This document shows positions 43,901 to 52,223 of a stretch of 64,000 nt of DNA, piece after piece. Both the position numbers and the translations under genes were made by a program. The DNA is from an uncultured Alphaproteobacteria bacterium (lineage in GTDB: Bacteria; Pseudomonadota; Alphaproteobacteria; HIMB59): NCBI GenBank assembly GCA_902610255.1, contig CACLUX010000001.1, positions 62,001-126,000 of the forward strand, in the 5' to 3' direction. The notes beneath the pieces were generated by a model. The model saw only the letters and a list, made by a program, of their open reading frames with translations. It did no database searches and was not told the origin of the DNA. The first letter of the stretch is position 1, and the number at the start of each line of letters is the position of its first letter.

Positions 43901-44299
43901 ATGAAATTTAAGTATGGGATATTTATTTTATTTTTCTCAATAAATTGTTTTGCTCATCATCCAGGAAATCAGATAGATGCTGATAAGCCTTACCCTTCAA
44001 TTAATTTAACAGTCATCAAAGATAAAATTGATGGTTACAATATTTTTATAGATTTAAAAAATTTTAATCTAAACCCTTCAGAAATTGGAGGTGAAAATAT
44101 TTCAAACTCTGGATATTTACAGCTTTTTATAAATGATATAAGAATCACAAGAATTTATTCTGACTGGGTACACGTACCTCAACGTTTTTTTAATCTGAAA
44201 GAAAACTTTATCAAAATTACAATTCATTCCTATCTCCATGATCAGTTTACTATTAAGGGGAAACCAATAGAACACATAGTAAAAGTTATCGATAATTAA
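43901..44299 (+). CDS. Small exported protein of unknown function
   Basis: I do not recognise this 132-residue protein. A signal peptide (MKFKYGIFILFFSINCFAH, probable cut after CFA) leads to a mature N-terminus rich in histidine (HHPGNQ), which could bind copper or another metal. The rest is predicted beta-rich: INLTVIKDKIDGYNIFIDLKNFNLNP, SGYLQLFINDIRITRIYSDWVHV and FIKITIHSYLHDQF. It follows the lipoprotein gene by 41 bases on the same strand. The start has a plausible spacing but no strong ribosome-binding site. Confidence 0.7.
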   Translation: MKFKYGIFILFFSINCFAHHPGNQIDADKPYPSINLTVIKDKIDGYNIFIDLKNFNLNPSEIGGENISNSGYLQLFINDIRITRIYSDWVHVPQRFFNLKENFIKITIHSYLHDQFTIKGKPIEHIVKVIDN

Positions 44300-44381
44300 A
44301 TTTAATTTAAAGAATTTAAAAAAACTTACTCTATGTACAAAAGTTAAATGAATTTCGGATTTTCTAAAAATAAATAGTTAC

Positions 44382-44855
44382 TCAAGCTTTATAAGGAAGT
44401 GAAGAGTGATGCAAAACTATTTTTAATATATCGTTTTCAGTTTTTTTATATCCCCAGCTCTTATCAACTTTGACAGAGGTTCCTTCTTTGTTTATCAAAG
44501 TTACCCAACCCATCCACATTGCTACATTTTGATCAATAAACACGGATGATGTTTCTGATTTGACTTCGAGCCAATCTTTAATTCCAAAACCACTGTCTGT
44601 TGGGTACTTTGGATTATTTCCAACAAAGTATGAAAGTGCTCCCTCTTTGTCTAATCGAAATGTTTGATTACCACCACTAAGAGTTGGTTTAAATAATACT
44701 GATCCTAACTCAAAACCGTAAAGATTATCTAACATTTCGTTTGCAACTAAAGTAGCTTGATCAATACCTTTTTTTTCATAAGCCTGTGAAATTGCAATCA
44801 TGCTCTCTCCCCAAGCAGTACGAGCATTCGTTAAATCATTTTCATTTATTGTCAT
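44382..44855 (-). CDS. NTF2/SnoaL-like fold protein, function unknown
   Basis: The 157-residue cytoplasmic protein ends in ENDILKIVLHHSSLPY, the typical last strand motif (IxxHHSSxP) of NTF2-like CaMKII-association-domain/SnoaL-type proteins, and has WMGWVTLINKEGTSVKVDKSWGYKK in the preceding strands. The N-terminal helices NARTAWGESMIAISQAYEKKG fit the alpha part of that fold. No signal peptide. Proteins of this group bind small ligands or act as isomerases; no specific role can be assigned from the neighbours, a GGPP/FPP synthase gene on the same strand and two small exported proteins on the other. Confidence 0.65.
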   Translation of the reverse strand: MTINENDLTNARTAWGESMIAISQAYEKKGIDQATLVANEMLDNLYGFELGSVLFKPTLSGGNQTFRLDKEGALSYFVGNNPKYPTDSGFGIKDWLEVKSETSSVFIDQNVAMWMGWVTLINKEGTSVKVDKSWGYKKTENDILKIVLHHSSLPYKA

Positions 44856-44892
44856 TGGCTATGTGTTATTTCATATTTATAAAAATGATTAT

Positions 44893-45792
44893 TCATTTAA
44901 TACGATTAACGATAAAATTAACAAGACTCGACATATATAGCAAGGGTTCCCTCTTTTTATTAAAGAAATTTTGCATTGCTTTGTAATTTCTATCTTGAAT
45001 CAGTTTTAAATACTTAATACATTCAGTACGATTAAGCTTATATGCAATATTTGCTTTTTGTGAGTCTTTTTTAATTTTCTTTCCAACTTTTTTCTCATTG
45101 CCCCATCTATCAAGCATATCATCAGTAACTTGAAAAATTTTTCCAATTGTATCTCCAATTTTTTTTAGCTCTCTTTTTTTATTTAAATTTAATTTTTTTA
45201 CAGTTAGAAGAAGATTGAAACATAAACTGAATAATGCACCTGTTTTTAAAAGATGCATTGTCTCTATATCCTTTATTGTTGAATTTTTTTTCATGTAAAT
45301 ATCCATGGATTGTCCAGCAATCAAACCCTCCAAACCGTTAGCTTTTGAAAGCATCTGTATTGATTTGATTTTCTGATTATCAGAGAGATTTTTTGACTCA
45401 GCTAGTGTTTTTACTGATAAAACTTGAAACATATCTCCAGCTAAGACAGCAGTTGCCTCATCAAATTTTTTATGCACAGTTAATTTACCCCTTCTATAGT
45501 CATCGTTATCCATAGACGGTAAATCATCGTGGATTAGTGAGTGCAGGTGAACACATTCTATCGAAAGGGCAAAGTCATCTAATATTTTCGGCTTAATATC
45601 TAAATATAAACCCATTCGACAAAGCAAGAACGGTCTAATCCTCTTTCCACCAGTTTTGGCAAAATAAATCATTGCCTTCTTAATTCGTTTATCGGGTGAC
45701 TTTAATTCTTGTATGTGTCTAATAAGCTTTTTATCAAAATTCAGAGAAAATGATTTAATTTGCTTTTTCTCAAAGTTTTCACTTATTTTCAT
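44893..45792 (-). CDS. Polyprenyl diphosphate synthase (FPP/GGPP type)
   Basis: Trans-prenyltransferase of 299 residues that extends allylic diphosphates with isopentenyl diphosphate. The first Asp-rich motif is DDLPSMD (Asp89, Asp90, Asp95) followed by NDDYRRGK, the second is DDMLDRWGN. TGGKRIRPFLL is the N-terminal substrate site. The residue five before the first motif is His (HSLIHDD) where E. coli IspA has Tyr, which could allow a longer product. With crtB downstream it probably supplies GGPP for carotenoid and retinal; FPP for general use is the alternative. It lies 4 bases after a small membrane protein gene. Confidence 0.88.
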   Translation of the reverse strand: MKISENFEKKQIKSFSLNFDKKLIRHIQELKSPDKRIKKAMIYFAKTGGKRIRPFLLCRMGLYLDIKPKILDDFALSIECVHLHSLIHDDLPSMDNDDYRRGKLTVHKKFDEATAVLAGDMFQVLSVKTLAESKNLSDNQKIKSIQMLSKANGLEGLIAGQSMDIYMKKNSTIKDIETMHLLKTGALFSLCFNLLLTVKKLNLNKKRELKKIGDTIGKIFQVTDDMLDRWGNEKKVGKKIKKDSQKANIAYKLNRTECIKYLKLIQDRNYKAMQNFFNKKREPLLYMSSLVNFIVNRIK

Positions 45793-45796
45793 ATAA

Positions 45797-46006
45797 TTAC
45801 AAGTTATCCAAGTAATGAGAGGTGTGATTATCGAAAATGAATATAATTACACCTATAAATACAAGGTAAACAAAGAAATTAGTGATTTTCTTAGTTTTTT
45901 TGTTATTTATGTAGCTTTTATTGAATTTCAGTATTATCCATAGCAATAGTGTGGATAAAAAGAATAAAAACCCATTAAACAGTACACTATCTTGAAAAAT
46001 AGCCAT
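45797..46006 (-). CDS. Small two-helix membrane protein
   Basis: A 69-residue protein from ATG 46006 (a GTG four codons earlier is also in frame). It has two hydrophobic segments, VLFNGFLFFLSTLLLWIIL and FFVYLVFIGVIIFIF, separated by a lysine-rich turn (KFNKSYINNKKTKK), so it is probably an inner-membrane hairpin. The stop lies 4 bases before the prenyl synthase start, which supports a real gene co-transcribed with it. It takes the place where xseB often precedes ispA, but it is not an exonuclease VII subunit. No family recognised. Confidence 0.55.
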   Translation of the reverse strand: MAIFQDSVLFNGFLFFLSTLLLWIILKFNKSYINNKKTKKITNFFVYLVFIGVIIFIFDNHTSHYLDNL

Positions 46007-46120
46007 TTTTTTACCCACTATACTCCCAAAATATATTAATAAAAGTCATATTAGTTATTTTTTTTTTGCAATTTATACCTATAATCCCCTGAAATTAACA
46101 AATCCTTACATTTAGGATTC

Positions 46121-46151
46121 TGTTATAAGTTTTAGAACTTAAGAAAAGGAG
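46121..46151 (+). promoter_or_regulatory. Proteorhodopsin promoter region and ribosome-binding site
   Basis: TGTTATAAG (46121-46129) is an extended -10 (TGn plus TATAAG), without a good -35. Directly upstream, AATCCT (46101-46106) and AGGATT (46114-46119) form an inverted repeat with a 7-base spacer that could be an operator. A strong ribosome-binding site AAGGAG (46146-46151) lies 6 bases before ATG 46158, one of the best in the window, in keeping with a highly expressed protein. Confidence 0.55.
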
Positions 46152-46157
46152 TACTCA

Positions 46158-46925
46158 ATGATTAAGTTTTTAAAATCTATGGCTATCCCAACAGCTGCTC
46201 TAGTAGCACTGCCAGGAATAGCTTCTGCAAGCGTCGGCTTAGCGCCAGACGACTTTGTTGGGATATCTTTTTGGGTTATCTCAATGTGTATGGTTGCCGC
46301 TACTGCATTCTTTTTCCTAGAAACTAACAACGTATCAGGTAAGTGGAAGACATCTCTTGCACTTGGTGGTCTTGTTTGTCTAGTTGCCGCAGTACACTAC
46401 TTCTATATGAGAGAAGTATGGGTAACAACAGGTGATACACCTACTGTTTATAGATATGTTGACTGGTTAATCACTGTTCCATTACAGATGATTGAATTCT
46501 ACATTATCCTTGCTGCAGTTGCTGCAGTGTCAGCTGGTATTTTCTGGAGACTGTTAATCGGTACTTTAGTGATGCTTGTTGCTGGTTATGCTGGTGAAGC
46601 TGGCTTCATTAACGCATGGGCAGGATTCATTGTAGGTCTAGCTGGTTGGGCATACATTTTATATGAAATTTTTGCTGGTGAAGCTGGTAAAGCTGCTGCT
46701 GACAAATGTCCTGCAGCTGTTCAAACAGCTTTCAACACAATGAGATGGATCGTTACAGTTGGTTGGGCAATTTATCCATTAGGGTATTTCTTCGGTTACT
46801 TAACTGGAGGAGCTGATGCTGTAACTCTAAACGTTATCTATAACGTTGCTGACGTTGTGAATAAGATTGCTTTTGTCGCAGTTATTTGGGCTGCTGCTGT
46901 AGCATCTTCAGGCAAAAAAGCTTAA
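46158..46925 (+). CDS. Proteorhodopsin, light-driven proton pump, blue-absorbing type
   Basis: Seven-helix retinal protein of 255 residues with an N-terminal signal-like segment (cut near residue 24). Key residues: primary acceptor Asp102 and donor Glu113 in YRYVDWLITVPLQMIEFY (Asp97 and Glu108 in the reference), His80 (His75), and the Schiff-base Lys236 with Asp232 in NVADVVNKIAF. The tuning position (reference 105) is Gln110, typical of blue-absorbing open-ocean forms. The DTE-type triad marks an outward proton pump. It has its own promoter and a strong terminator and stands just before the crtI-crtB-crtY-blh operon that makes its retinal. Codon use is more G+C-rich than neighbours, as for highly expressed genes. 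Confidence 0.98.
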   Translation: MIKFLKSMAIPTAALVALPGIASASVGLAPDDFVGISFWVISMCMVAATAFFFLETNNVSGKWKTSLALGGLVCLVAAVHYFYMREVWVTTGDTPTVYRYVDWLITVPLQMIEFYIILAAVAAVSAGIFWRLLIGTLVMLVAGYAGEAGFINAWAGFIVGLAGWAYILYEIFAGEAGKAAADKCPAAVQTAFNTMRWIVTVGWAIYPLGYFFGYLTGGADAVTLNVIYNVADVVNKIAFVAVIWAAAVASSGKKA

Positions 46926-46946
46926 TAAAGCTTTATAACCTATTTA

Positions 46947-46980
46947 AACCAGGCAAGGCTAACTTGCCTGGTTTTTTTTT
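46947..46980 (+). terminator. Intrinsic terminator after proteorhodopsin
   Basis: AACCAGGCAAG (46947-46957) and CTTGCCTGGTT (46963-46973) form a perfect 11-bp stem around GCTAA, followed by a run of nine or more T. It begins 21 bases after the proteorhodopsin stop and ends about 28 bases before the crtI start, uncoupling the abundant rhodopsin mRNA from the carotenoid operon. Confidence 0.95.
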
Positions 46981-47007
46981 GTCTAAATTTCATATACTTT
47001 AACTATC

Positions 47008-48495
47008 TTGAGTAAGAGAGTTGTAGTTATTGGTGGGGGTTTTGGAGGACTAGCTGCTGCCTTAAGGTGCAGAAAACTTGGTTTTGATGTCACGCTGCTT
47101 GAAAGACTTAACATGCTTGGCGGAAGAGCAAGAGTTTTCGAAAAAGACGGTTATAGACACGATGCTGGACCAACTGTTATAACAGCACCCTTTTTATTTG
47201 AAGAACTTTTTGAATTATTTGGTGAAAACTTAAAAGATCACTTAAATTTTAAATCCTTAGACCCTTGGTACAGATTTTACTTTCACAATGGAAAAACTTT
47301 TGATTATCGACCATCTATAGAAGATACAAATAATGAAATAAGAAAATTTGATGAAAATGATGTTGATGGGTATGACAAATTATTAAAAACATCAAAAGAT
47401 ATTTTTGAGATAGGTTTCGAAAAGTTATCGGATAAGCCATTTATTTCCTTTTGGGAAATGGCAAAGCAAATACCGTCGTTAATAAAACTCAAAAGTTATT
47501 TAACAGTCAGTCAATTAGTAAATAGCAAATTAAAAAATAAGTATCTGCGGAAGGCATTTTCGATACATCCTTTATTAGTTGGGGGCAATCCGTTCACTAC
47601 AACATCTATATATGCATTAATACACTATCTTGAAAGAAAGTGGGGGGTGTACTTTTGCATGGGAGGCACAGGTAAAATTGTGAGAGAGTTAGAAAATTTA
47701 ATGTTAAGACAGGGTATTACTGTTAATAAAGAAACAGATGTAGAGAAAATTTCCATTATAAATGGTAAAGCAGAAAACGTGGTGCTTAATAACGGAAAAA
47801 AAATACCTGCAGATCTTGTGATTTGTAATGCAGATCCCCCTACAGTTTATAGTGAAATGTTACCGTCAGAATACTCCAGAGATAGCCTTCTCAAACCTAA
47901 GAGATTTACACATTACTCTATGGGCCTTTATGTTCTTTTTTTTGGATCGAAGAAAAGATTCTCTGATGTCGCTCACCACACTATTTGGATGTCTGAAAGA
48001 TATAAGGAACTGCTTCACGATATTTTTGAGAAAAAGATTTTGACTGAGGATTTTTCACTTTATCTTCATCGTCCAACAGCAACAGATGATACTTTTGCAC
48101 CAGAAGGATGTGATAGTTTTTATGTTTTATGCCCTGTTCCTAATCTTCAAGGAAATGTTCAATGGAATTCAGAGGGTCCAAAACTTAAGGATAGAATAGT
48201 TGAAGCACTGGATAAAACTATTATGCCAGGACTAAAAGAAAACATTGAGGCAGAATTCTGGATGACTCCTGAGGATTTTAAAAATGACTATAGATCAAAA
48301 TACGGAGCTGGATTTTCTGTGGCACCAATTTTTTCTCAATCGGCATGGTTTCGCTATCACAACAAAGATAAGAAAATACCAAATTTATATTTTTCAGCTG
48401 CGGGATCACACCCAGGTGCGGGAATACCTGGCGTATTGTGCTCTGCTAAGGTAATAGAGAAGCTTATTATTAAGGATTTCAAAGTTAGTCATTAA
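47008..48495 (+). CDS. crtI: Phytoene desaturase CrtI
   Basis: FAD-dependent desaturase converting phytoene to lycopene. The 495-residue protein starts SKRVVVIGGGFGGLAAALRCRKLGFDVTLLE (FAD GxGxxG) and has GGRARVFEKDGYRHDAGPTVITAP and, at the C-terminus, NLYFSAAGSHPGAGIPGVLCSAKV, the CrtI signature. The start is TTG 47008; no in-frame ATG or GTG lies near and the dinucleotide fold begins at residue 4. There is no ribosome-binding site, and only 27 bases separate it from the preceding terminator; TATACT at 46993-46998 could be a -10 giving an almost leaderless mRNA. First gene of crtI-crtB-crtY-blh. Confidence 0.95.
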   Translation: MSKRVVVIGGGFGGLAAALRCRKLGFDVTLLERLNMLGGRARVFEKDGYRHDAGPTVITAPFLFEELFELFGENLKDHLNFKSLDPWYRFYFHNGKTFDYRPSIEDTNNEIRKFDENDVDGYDKLLKTSKDIFEIGFEKLSDKPFISFWEMAKQIPSLIKLKSYLTVSQLVNSKLKNKYLRKAFSIHPLLVGGNPFTTTSIYALIHYLERKWGVYFCMGGTGKIVRELENLMLRQGITVNKETDVEKISIINGKAENVVLNNGKKIPADLVICNADPPTVYSEMLPSEYSRDSLLKPKRFTHYSMGLYVLFFGSKKRFSDVAHHTIWMSERYKELLHDIFEKKILTEDFSLYLHRPTATDDTFAPEGCDSFYVLCPVPNLQGNVQWNSEGPKLKDRIVEALDKTIMPGLKENIEAEFWMTPEDFKNDYRSKYGAGFSVAPIFSQSAWFRYHNKDKKIPNLYFSAAGSHPGAGIPGVLCSAKVIEKLIIKDFKVSH

Positions 48496-48496
48496 G

Positions 48497-49372
48497 GTGA
48501 CATCATTTAAAACAAATACCTATAGCATTAAATCGGAAGGTAAAAGTTTCTATTGGGCAAGTTTTTTTTTACCCAAAAAAAATAGAATTGCAGCTTCAAG
48601 GCTCTATAGCATATGTCGATATCTAGATGATGTGGCAGATAATTCGAAGTTAGATACCTCTTCTCAAATAAAAAATATATTTAATCAAATAAAAGAAAAT
48701 GAGAGCTCTGAGATAAATATCTTTTTTAAAAAAAATAATATTAACATTGGTATTTTAAAAGATCTAATAGATGGTTTGATCAGCGATCAGCAGAACGTCA
48801 GAGTTGCAGATGAGAAAGAATTAATAGATTACTCATACAAGGTTGCTGGAACAGTGGGTTTGATGATGTTACCAATAATTAATACCAAAGATGCTGAAGC
48901 AAGAAAGCATGCTATTGATTTAGGAATTGCTATGCAACTAACAAATATTGCAAGGGATGTTTACGAGGACGCAAAAATGAATAGGTTATATCTACCAAAA
49001 GAATGGTTAGGACAAGTCTCAATAAGTGACCTGACGGATAATAAGTTAGATGATCAAAAAAAAAAATTGATTGAATTATCTATTAAAAATTTAATAGAAC
49101 TCTCTGATAAATTCTATGCAAACGGTTTTTCTGGTATGAAATTTATTCCTCTTAGAACCAGACTAGCAATATTTTTTGCAGCAAAAATTTACAAAGGGAT
49201 TGGGGAAAAGATTAAAAGTGGTGGTTATGTTTACAAGCTTGAAAGAATTTATTTAAACAAATTAGAAAAGTTATTGATTACAATAATTTCTATACCTGAA
49301 TTTTTATTTTTAAAAAATATTTTTAAATCCTACAAACCAATTAGGGGCTCTTTTAAAAATGAAAATATATGA
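48497..49372 (+). CDS. crtB: Phytoene synthase CrtB
   Basis: Condenses two GGPP to phytoene. The 291-residue squalene/phytoene-synthase-fold protein has SKSFYWASFFLP-type N-terminus (GKSFYWASFFLPKKNR), the first Asp-rich motif YLDDVADNS (Asp44, Asp45, Asp48) and the second MQLTNIARDVYEDAKMNRLYLP. GTG 48497 starts one base after the crtI stop. It overlaps crtY by 14 bases. C-terminal region YKGIGEKIKSGGYVY also fits the family. Confidence 0.95.
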   Translation: MTSFKTNTYSIKSEGKSFYWASFFLPKKNRIAASRLYSICRYLDDVADNSKLDTSSQIKNIFNQIKENESSEINIFFKKNNINIGILKDLIDGLISDQQNVRVADEKELIDYSYKVAGTVGLMMLPIINTKDAEARKHAIDLGIAMQLTNIARDVYEDAKMNRLYLPKEWLGQVSISDLTDNKLDDQKKKLIELSIKNLIELSDKFYANGFSGMKFIPLRTRLAIFFAAKIYKGIGEKIKSGGYVYKLERIYLNKLEKLLITIISIPEFLFLKNIFKSYKPIRGSFKNENI

Positions 49373-50444
49373 TGTAGCATTTTTGGGCATGGGTGCCAGT
49401 GCCCTTGCTACTGCAAAATTAAAGTATAAGGGAACAAGTGTTAGTTTAATTGGCATTGATAAAAATTATCATAACAAAAGAAATAATTTTTTTGCATTTT
49501 GGCTGACAGATTGGATGAAAGATTTTGATAGTCTTGCACAAAAAAAATGGTTTTGCTGGAACTTTTACTTAACAAATAATCATATAAAACATGAGACTAA
49601 AGATTTACCCTATTGCACTATAAGATACCAAGATTGGAAAAATTATTGCTTAAAAGGCTTAGAAAACTTATCAATTAAAGAGTTCCATGTTCAAAGTATT
49701 ACGAATTTAAAAAAATACTATGAAATCAAGCTAGAGAATGGTGAGGAAATTTTTGCTAAGAAAATTTATGATTCTCGTACACCGAAATTAGAAAATGAAA
49801 AAGTAAAACAGCATTTTTTTGGATACCTTATAGAAACTAAACAAATGATAAATAGTAATAGTGTGACCTTAATGGATTTTCGCGTTGAACAAAAAATGGG
49901 ATTACATTTTATGTATTGTTTACCAATAGATGAAAATAGAATGTTAGTTGAGTCAACAGTTTTTTCTTCAGAAATCCAAGAGGATGATTGGTATCAAAAA
50001 CAGATATTAAAATACATTGAGACAAAATTAAATTTATCTGAATATAAAATAGTTGATGAAGAAAAAGGGGCGTTACCAATGTATGATATTGAAAACAAAT
50101 CAAGTGAAAATTATATTAATATCGGTTCAAGAGGTGGTGCCACCAAAATATCAACCGGGTATGCTTTTTCCTTTTTTCTAAAAAACATAACGTTAAATTT
50201 TGAAAATATTAATAAAGCTCATCACTCATATTTTGATAAATGGATGGATAAGGTATTTGTGAATTATCTGAAAAATAATAGTGGAACAGAGAAGGTTTTT
50301 ATTAATATGGCTTACTCTTTAAATGGCAATGAATTTGCATCATTTATGATGGGTGTAGCTGATTTTCCGACAAAATTAAAGGTCATTATGTCAATGCCAA
50401 AAATTAAATTTATAAAAAGTGCATTAAGCACCATTCGTAATTAA
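49359..50444 (+). CDS. crtY: Lycopene beta-cyclase CrtY
   Basis: Forms the two beta-ionone rings of beta-carotene. The 361-residue flavoprotein-like enzyme is a divergent CrtY: N-terminal nucleotide-binding DVAFLGMGASALATA (GxGxxxxxxA), NNFFAFWLTDW, the YDSRTP segment (family DSR), the QxFFGYLIET and LMDFRVEQKMGLHFMYCLPIDENRMLVEST block, and a late GSRGGATKISTGYAF (family PSTGY-like). It overlaps crtB and precedes blh directly. Position between crtB and blh supports the call where similarity is modest. Confidence 0.9.
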   Translation: MKIYDVAFLGMGASALATAKLKYKGTSVSLIGIDKNYHNKRNNFFAFWLTDWMKDFDSLAQKKWFCWNFYLTNNHIKHETKDLPYCTIRYQDWKNYCLKGLENLSIKEFHVQSITNLKKYYEIKLENGEEIFAKKIYDSRTPKLENEKVKQHFFGYLIETKQMINSNSVTLMDFRVEQKMGLHFMYCLPIDENRMLVESTVFSSEIQEDDWYQKQILKYIETKLNLSEYKIVDEEKGALPMYDIENKSSENYINIGSRGGATKISTGYAFSFFLKNITLNFENINKAHHSYFDKWMDKVFVNYLKNNSGTEKVFINMAYSLNGNEFASFMMGVADFPTKLKVIMSMPKIKFIKSALSTIRN

Positions 50445-51260
50445 ATGTATGAATTAAGCTTTATATCTTTACTTGCTCTTTGCATGGTTTCATTTATTGG
50501 TGTGCCGCATGGTTCATTTGACGGAGCTGTAGCTGCACTGTTAGGTTATAAGACAAGAAAAGATTTTTTTATATTTGTATTTTTATATTTAATTATTTCT
50601 GCAGCAGTGATTATATTTTGGATTTACTTTTCCGTAATCGCTTTAATTTTATTCATTTTAATGAGTATCGTTCATTTTGGATTATGTGACTGGTCCTATC
50701 TAGGTTTGAAGAAATATAAATGGTCTGTTTCTTTAACGCATGGTTTAAATATTGTATTTGGGATTATTTTTTTTCACACTAACGAAACATTTGAGATATT
50801 TACTTTTTTGTCAAATTTATCTTTTAATCAATTTCAAGAATATCTATATATTGTTTACATTTGTTACTTTTTACTTTTGATTAGATATGCATATTTGGCA
50901 ATTAAATTTACAAGATTAAGATGGGGGATATCAGAAATGTCTATTATTTTATTGGTAATATTTTTAACAGAACCGCTCGTGGCATTTTCTATCTATTTTT
51001 GTTTCATTCATACTTTTAAACATGTTAAATCAATATTAAAAGATACATCAAAATATCTATCAAATAACAAATTTATAACTATAACTACCATCTCTTTTAC
51101 TATCCTTACATGGGTCGGCGGCAGCTTAGCAATTATCTATCTTCATAAGAGTTTTTCTTTTGATGAGTCTTTTATAAAGACATTGTTTATTGGATTAGCG
51201 GCATTAACTCTTCCCCATATGACTTTAGTAGATATCTTTTATAGAAGAAAATTTAATTGA
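50445..51260 (+). CDS. blh: Beta-carotene 15,15'-dioxygenase Blh
   Basis: Membrane iron enzyme that cleaves beta-carotene into two retinals, the chromophore of the rhodopsin encoded upstream. The 271-residue multi-pass protein has the Blh/Brp histidines: VPHGSFDG (His22), SIVHFGLCDW (His77), FIHTFKHVKS, and LPHMTLVDIFY near the end. It starts directly after the crtY stop and overlaps the convergent ispH by 8 bases. It completes a GGPP-to-retinal pathway. Confidence 0.95.
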   Translation: MYELSFISLLALCMVSFIGVPHGSFDGAVAALLGYKTRKDFFIFVFLYLIISAAVIIFWIYFSVIALILFILMSIVHFGLCDWSYLGLKKYKWSVSLTHGLNIVFGIIFFHTNETFEIFTFLSNLSFNQFQEYLYIVYICYFLLLIRYAYLAIKFTRLRWGISEMSIILLVIFLTEPLVAFSIYFCFIHTFKHVKSILKDTSKYLSNNKFITITTISFTILTWVGGSLAIIYLHKSFSFDESFIKTLFIGLAALTLPHMTLVDIFYRRKFN

Positions 51261-52191
51261 GAAAATTAGGTATTTTAAAGGTGATATTTTCGTCCTCTTT
51301 AAAATTTAAAACTTCAATTGCATAAACTTTTTTTATCTGATCAATGAATAAATTTAATTGCTCTTCAGGAGCAGATGCACTAGCTGTCAAACCTATTGTA
51401 TTAAATTCTGATAAATTTGAATAATCAAAGTCATTTATATTTTCAACTAGTTCACTATGTTTACAGCCAAATCTTTTAGCAGTTTCGACTAACCTTATTG
51501 AATTAGAGCTATTGTGGGCACCAATCACATAAAAAGCATCAACATTTTTAGACATTTCTTGTACAGATAATTGTCTATTTGAAGTTGCATAGCAAATATC
51601 GGATTTTTTAGGAGCTAGAATTGAAGGAAATTTTTTTTCCAAAGCATCAACAATGCTTTGTGTGTCAAAAACCGATAAGGTTGTTTGTGTAATGTAGGCA
51701 AGTTTTTGATTTGATGGGAAATATAATTTCTCAACATCTTTAATATTTTGAACTAAAGTTAAATTGCTAATATCCTTTAGTTGACCGGCTGTCCCGTCAA
51801 CTTCAGGGTGATGTTCATGGCCAATCATAATAATCTTATATTTGCTTTTTTCTAATTGAATTATTTCTTTATGAATCTTGCTGACTAATGGGCAGATGGC
51901 ATCATAAAATAATAAATTATAATCTTTGGCTTTGTTAATTACTCTTTGTGCAACACCGTGCGCAGAAAAAATTACAGGTTGTTTTGTATTTTTAGGAATT
52001 TCTTCTAGCGAGTCTACAAATACAACGCCTTTTTCTCTCAAATTATTGACAACAAATTTATTATGAACAATCTCATGACGTACATAAACTGGAGCTCCAT
52101 ATTTCAAAAGGCTTTTTTCGACCATTTCAACAGCTCTCTCAACTCCAGCACAAAAACCTCTGTGTTTGGCAGTTATAATCTTTTTAACCAC
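51253..52191 (-). CDS. ispH: 4-hydroxy-3-methylbut-2-enyl diphosphate reductase
   Basis: Fe-S enzyme for the last MEP-pathway step, giving IPP and DMAPP. The 312-residue protein carries the three cluster cysteines: AKHRGFCAGVERAVEM, DAICPLVSKIH and DICYATSNRQ, with catalytic-region FSAHGV, GHEHHPEV and TQTTLS. It shows that isoprenoids come from the MEP route and supply the neighbouring carotenoid genes, though it is on the opposite strand from blh with overlapping ends. Confidence 0.97.
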   Translation of the reverse strand: MVKKIITAKHRGFCAGVERAVEMVEKSLLKYGAPVYVRHEIVHNKFVVNNLREKGVVFVDSLEEIPKNTKQPVIFSAHGVAQRVINKAKDYNLLFYDAICPLVSKIHKEIIQLEKSKYKIIMIGHEHHPEVDGTAGQLKDISNLTLVQNIKDVEKLYFPSNQKLAYITQTTLSVFDTQSIVDALEKKFPSILAPKKSDICYATSNRQLSVQEMSKNVDAFYVIGAHNSSNSIRLVETAKRFGCKHSELVENINDFDYSNLSEFNTIGLTASASAPEEQLNLFIDQIKKVYAIEVLNFKEDENITFKIPNFLN

Positions 52192-52223
52192 GGTAAATTG
52201 TTATCATATTATTAAGAAAAAAA

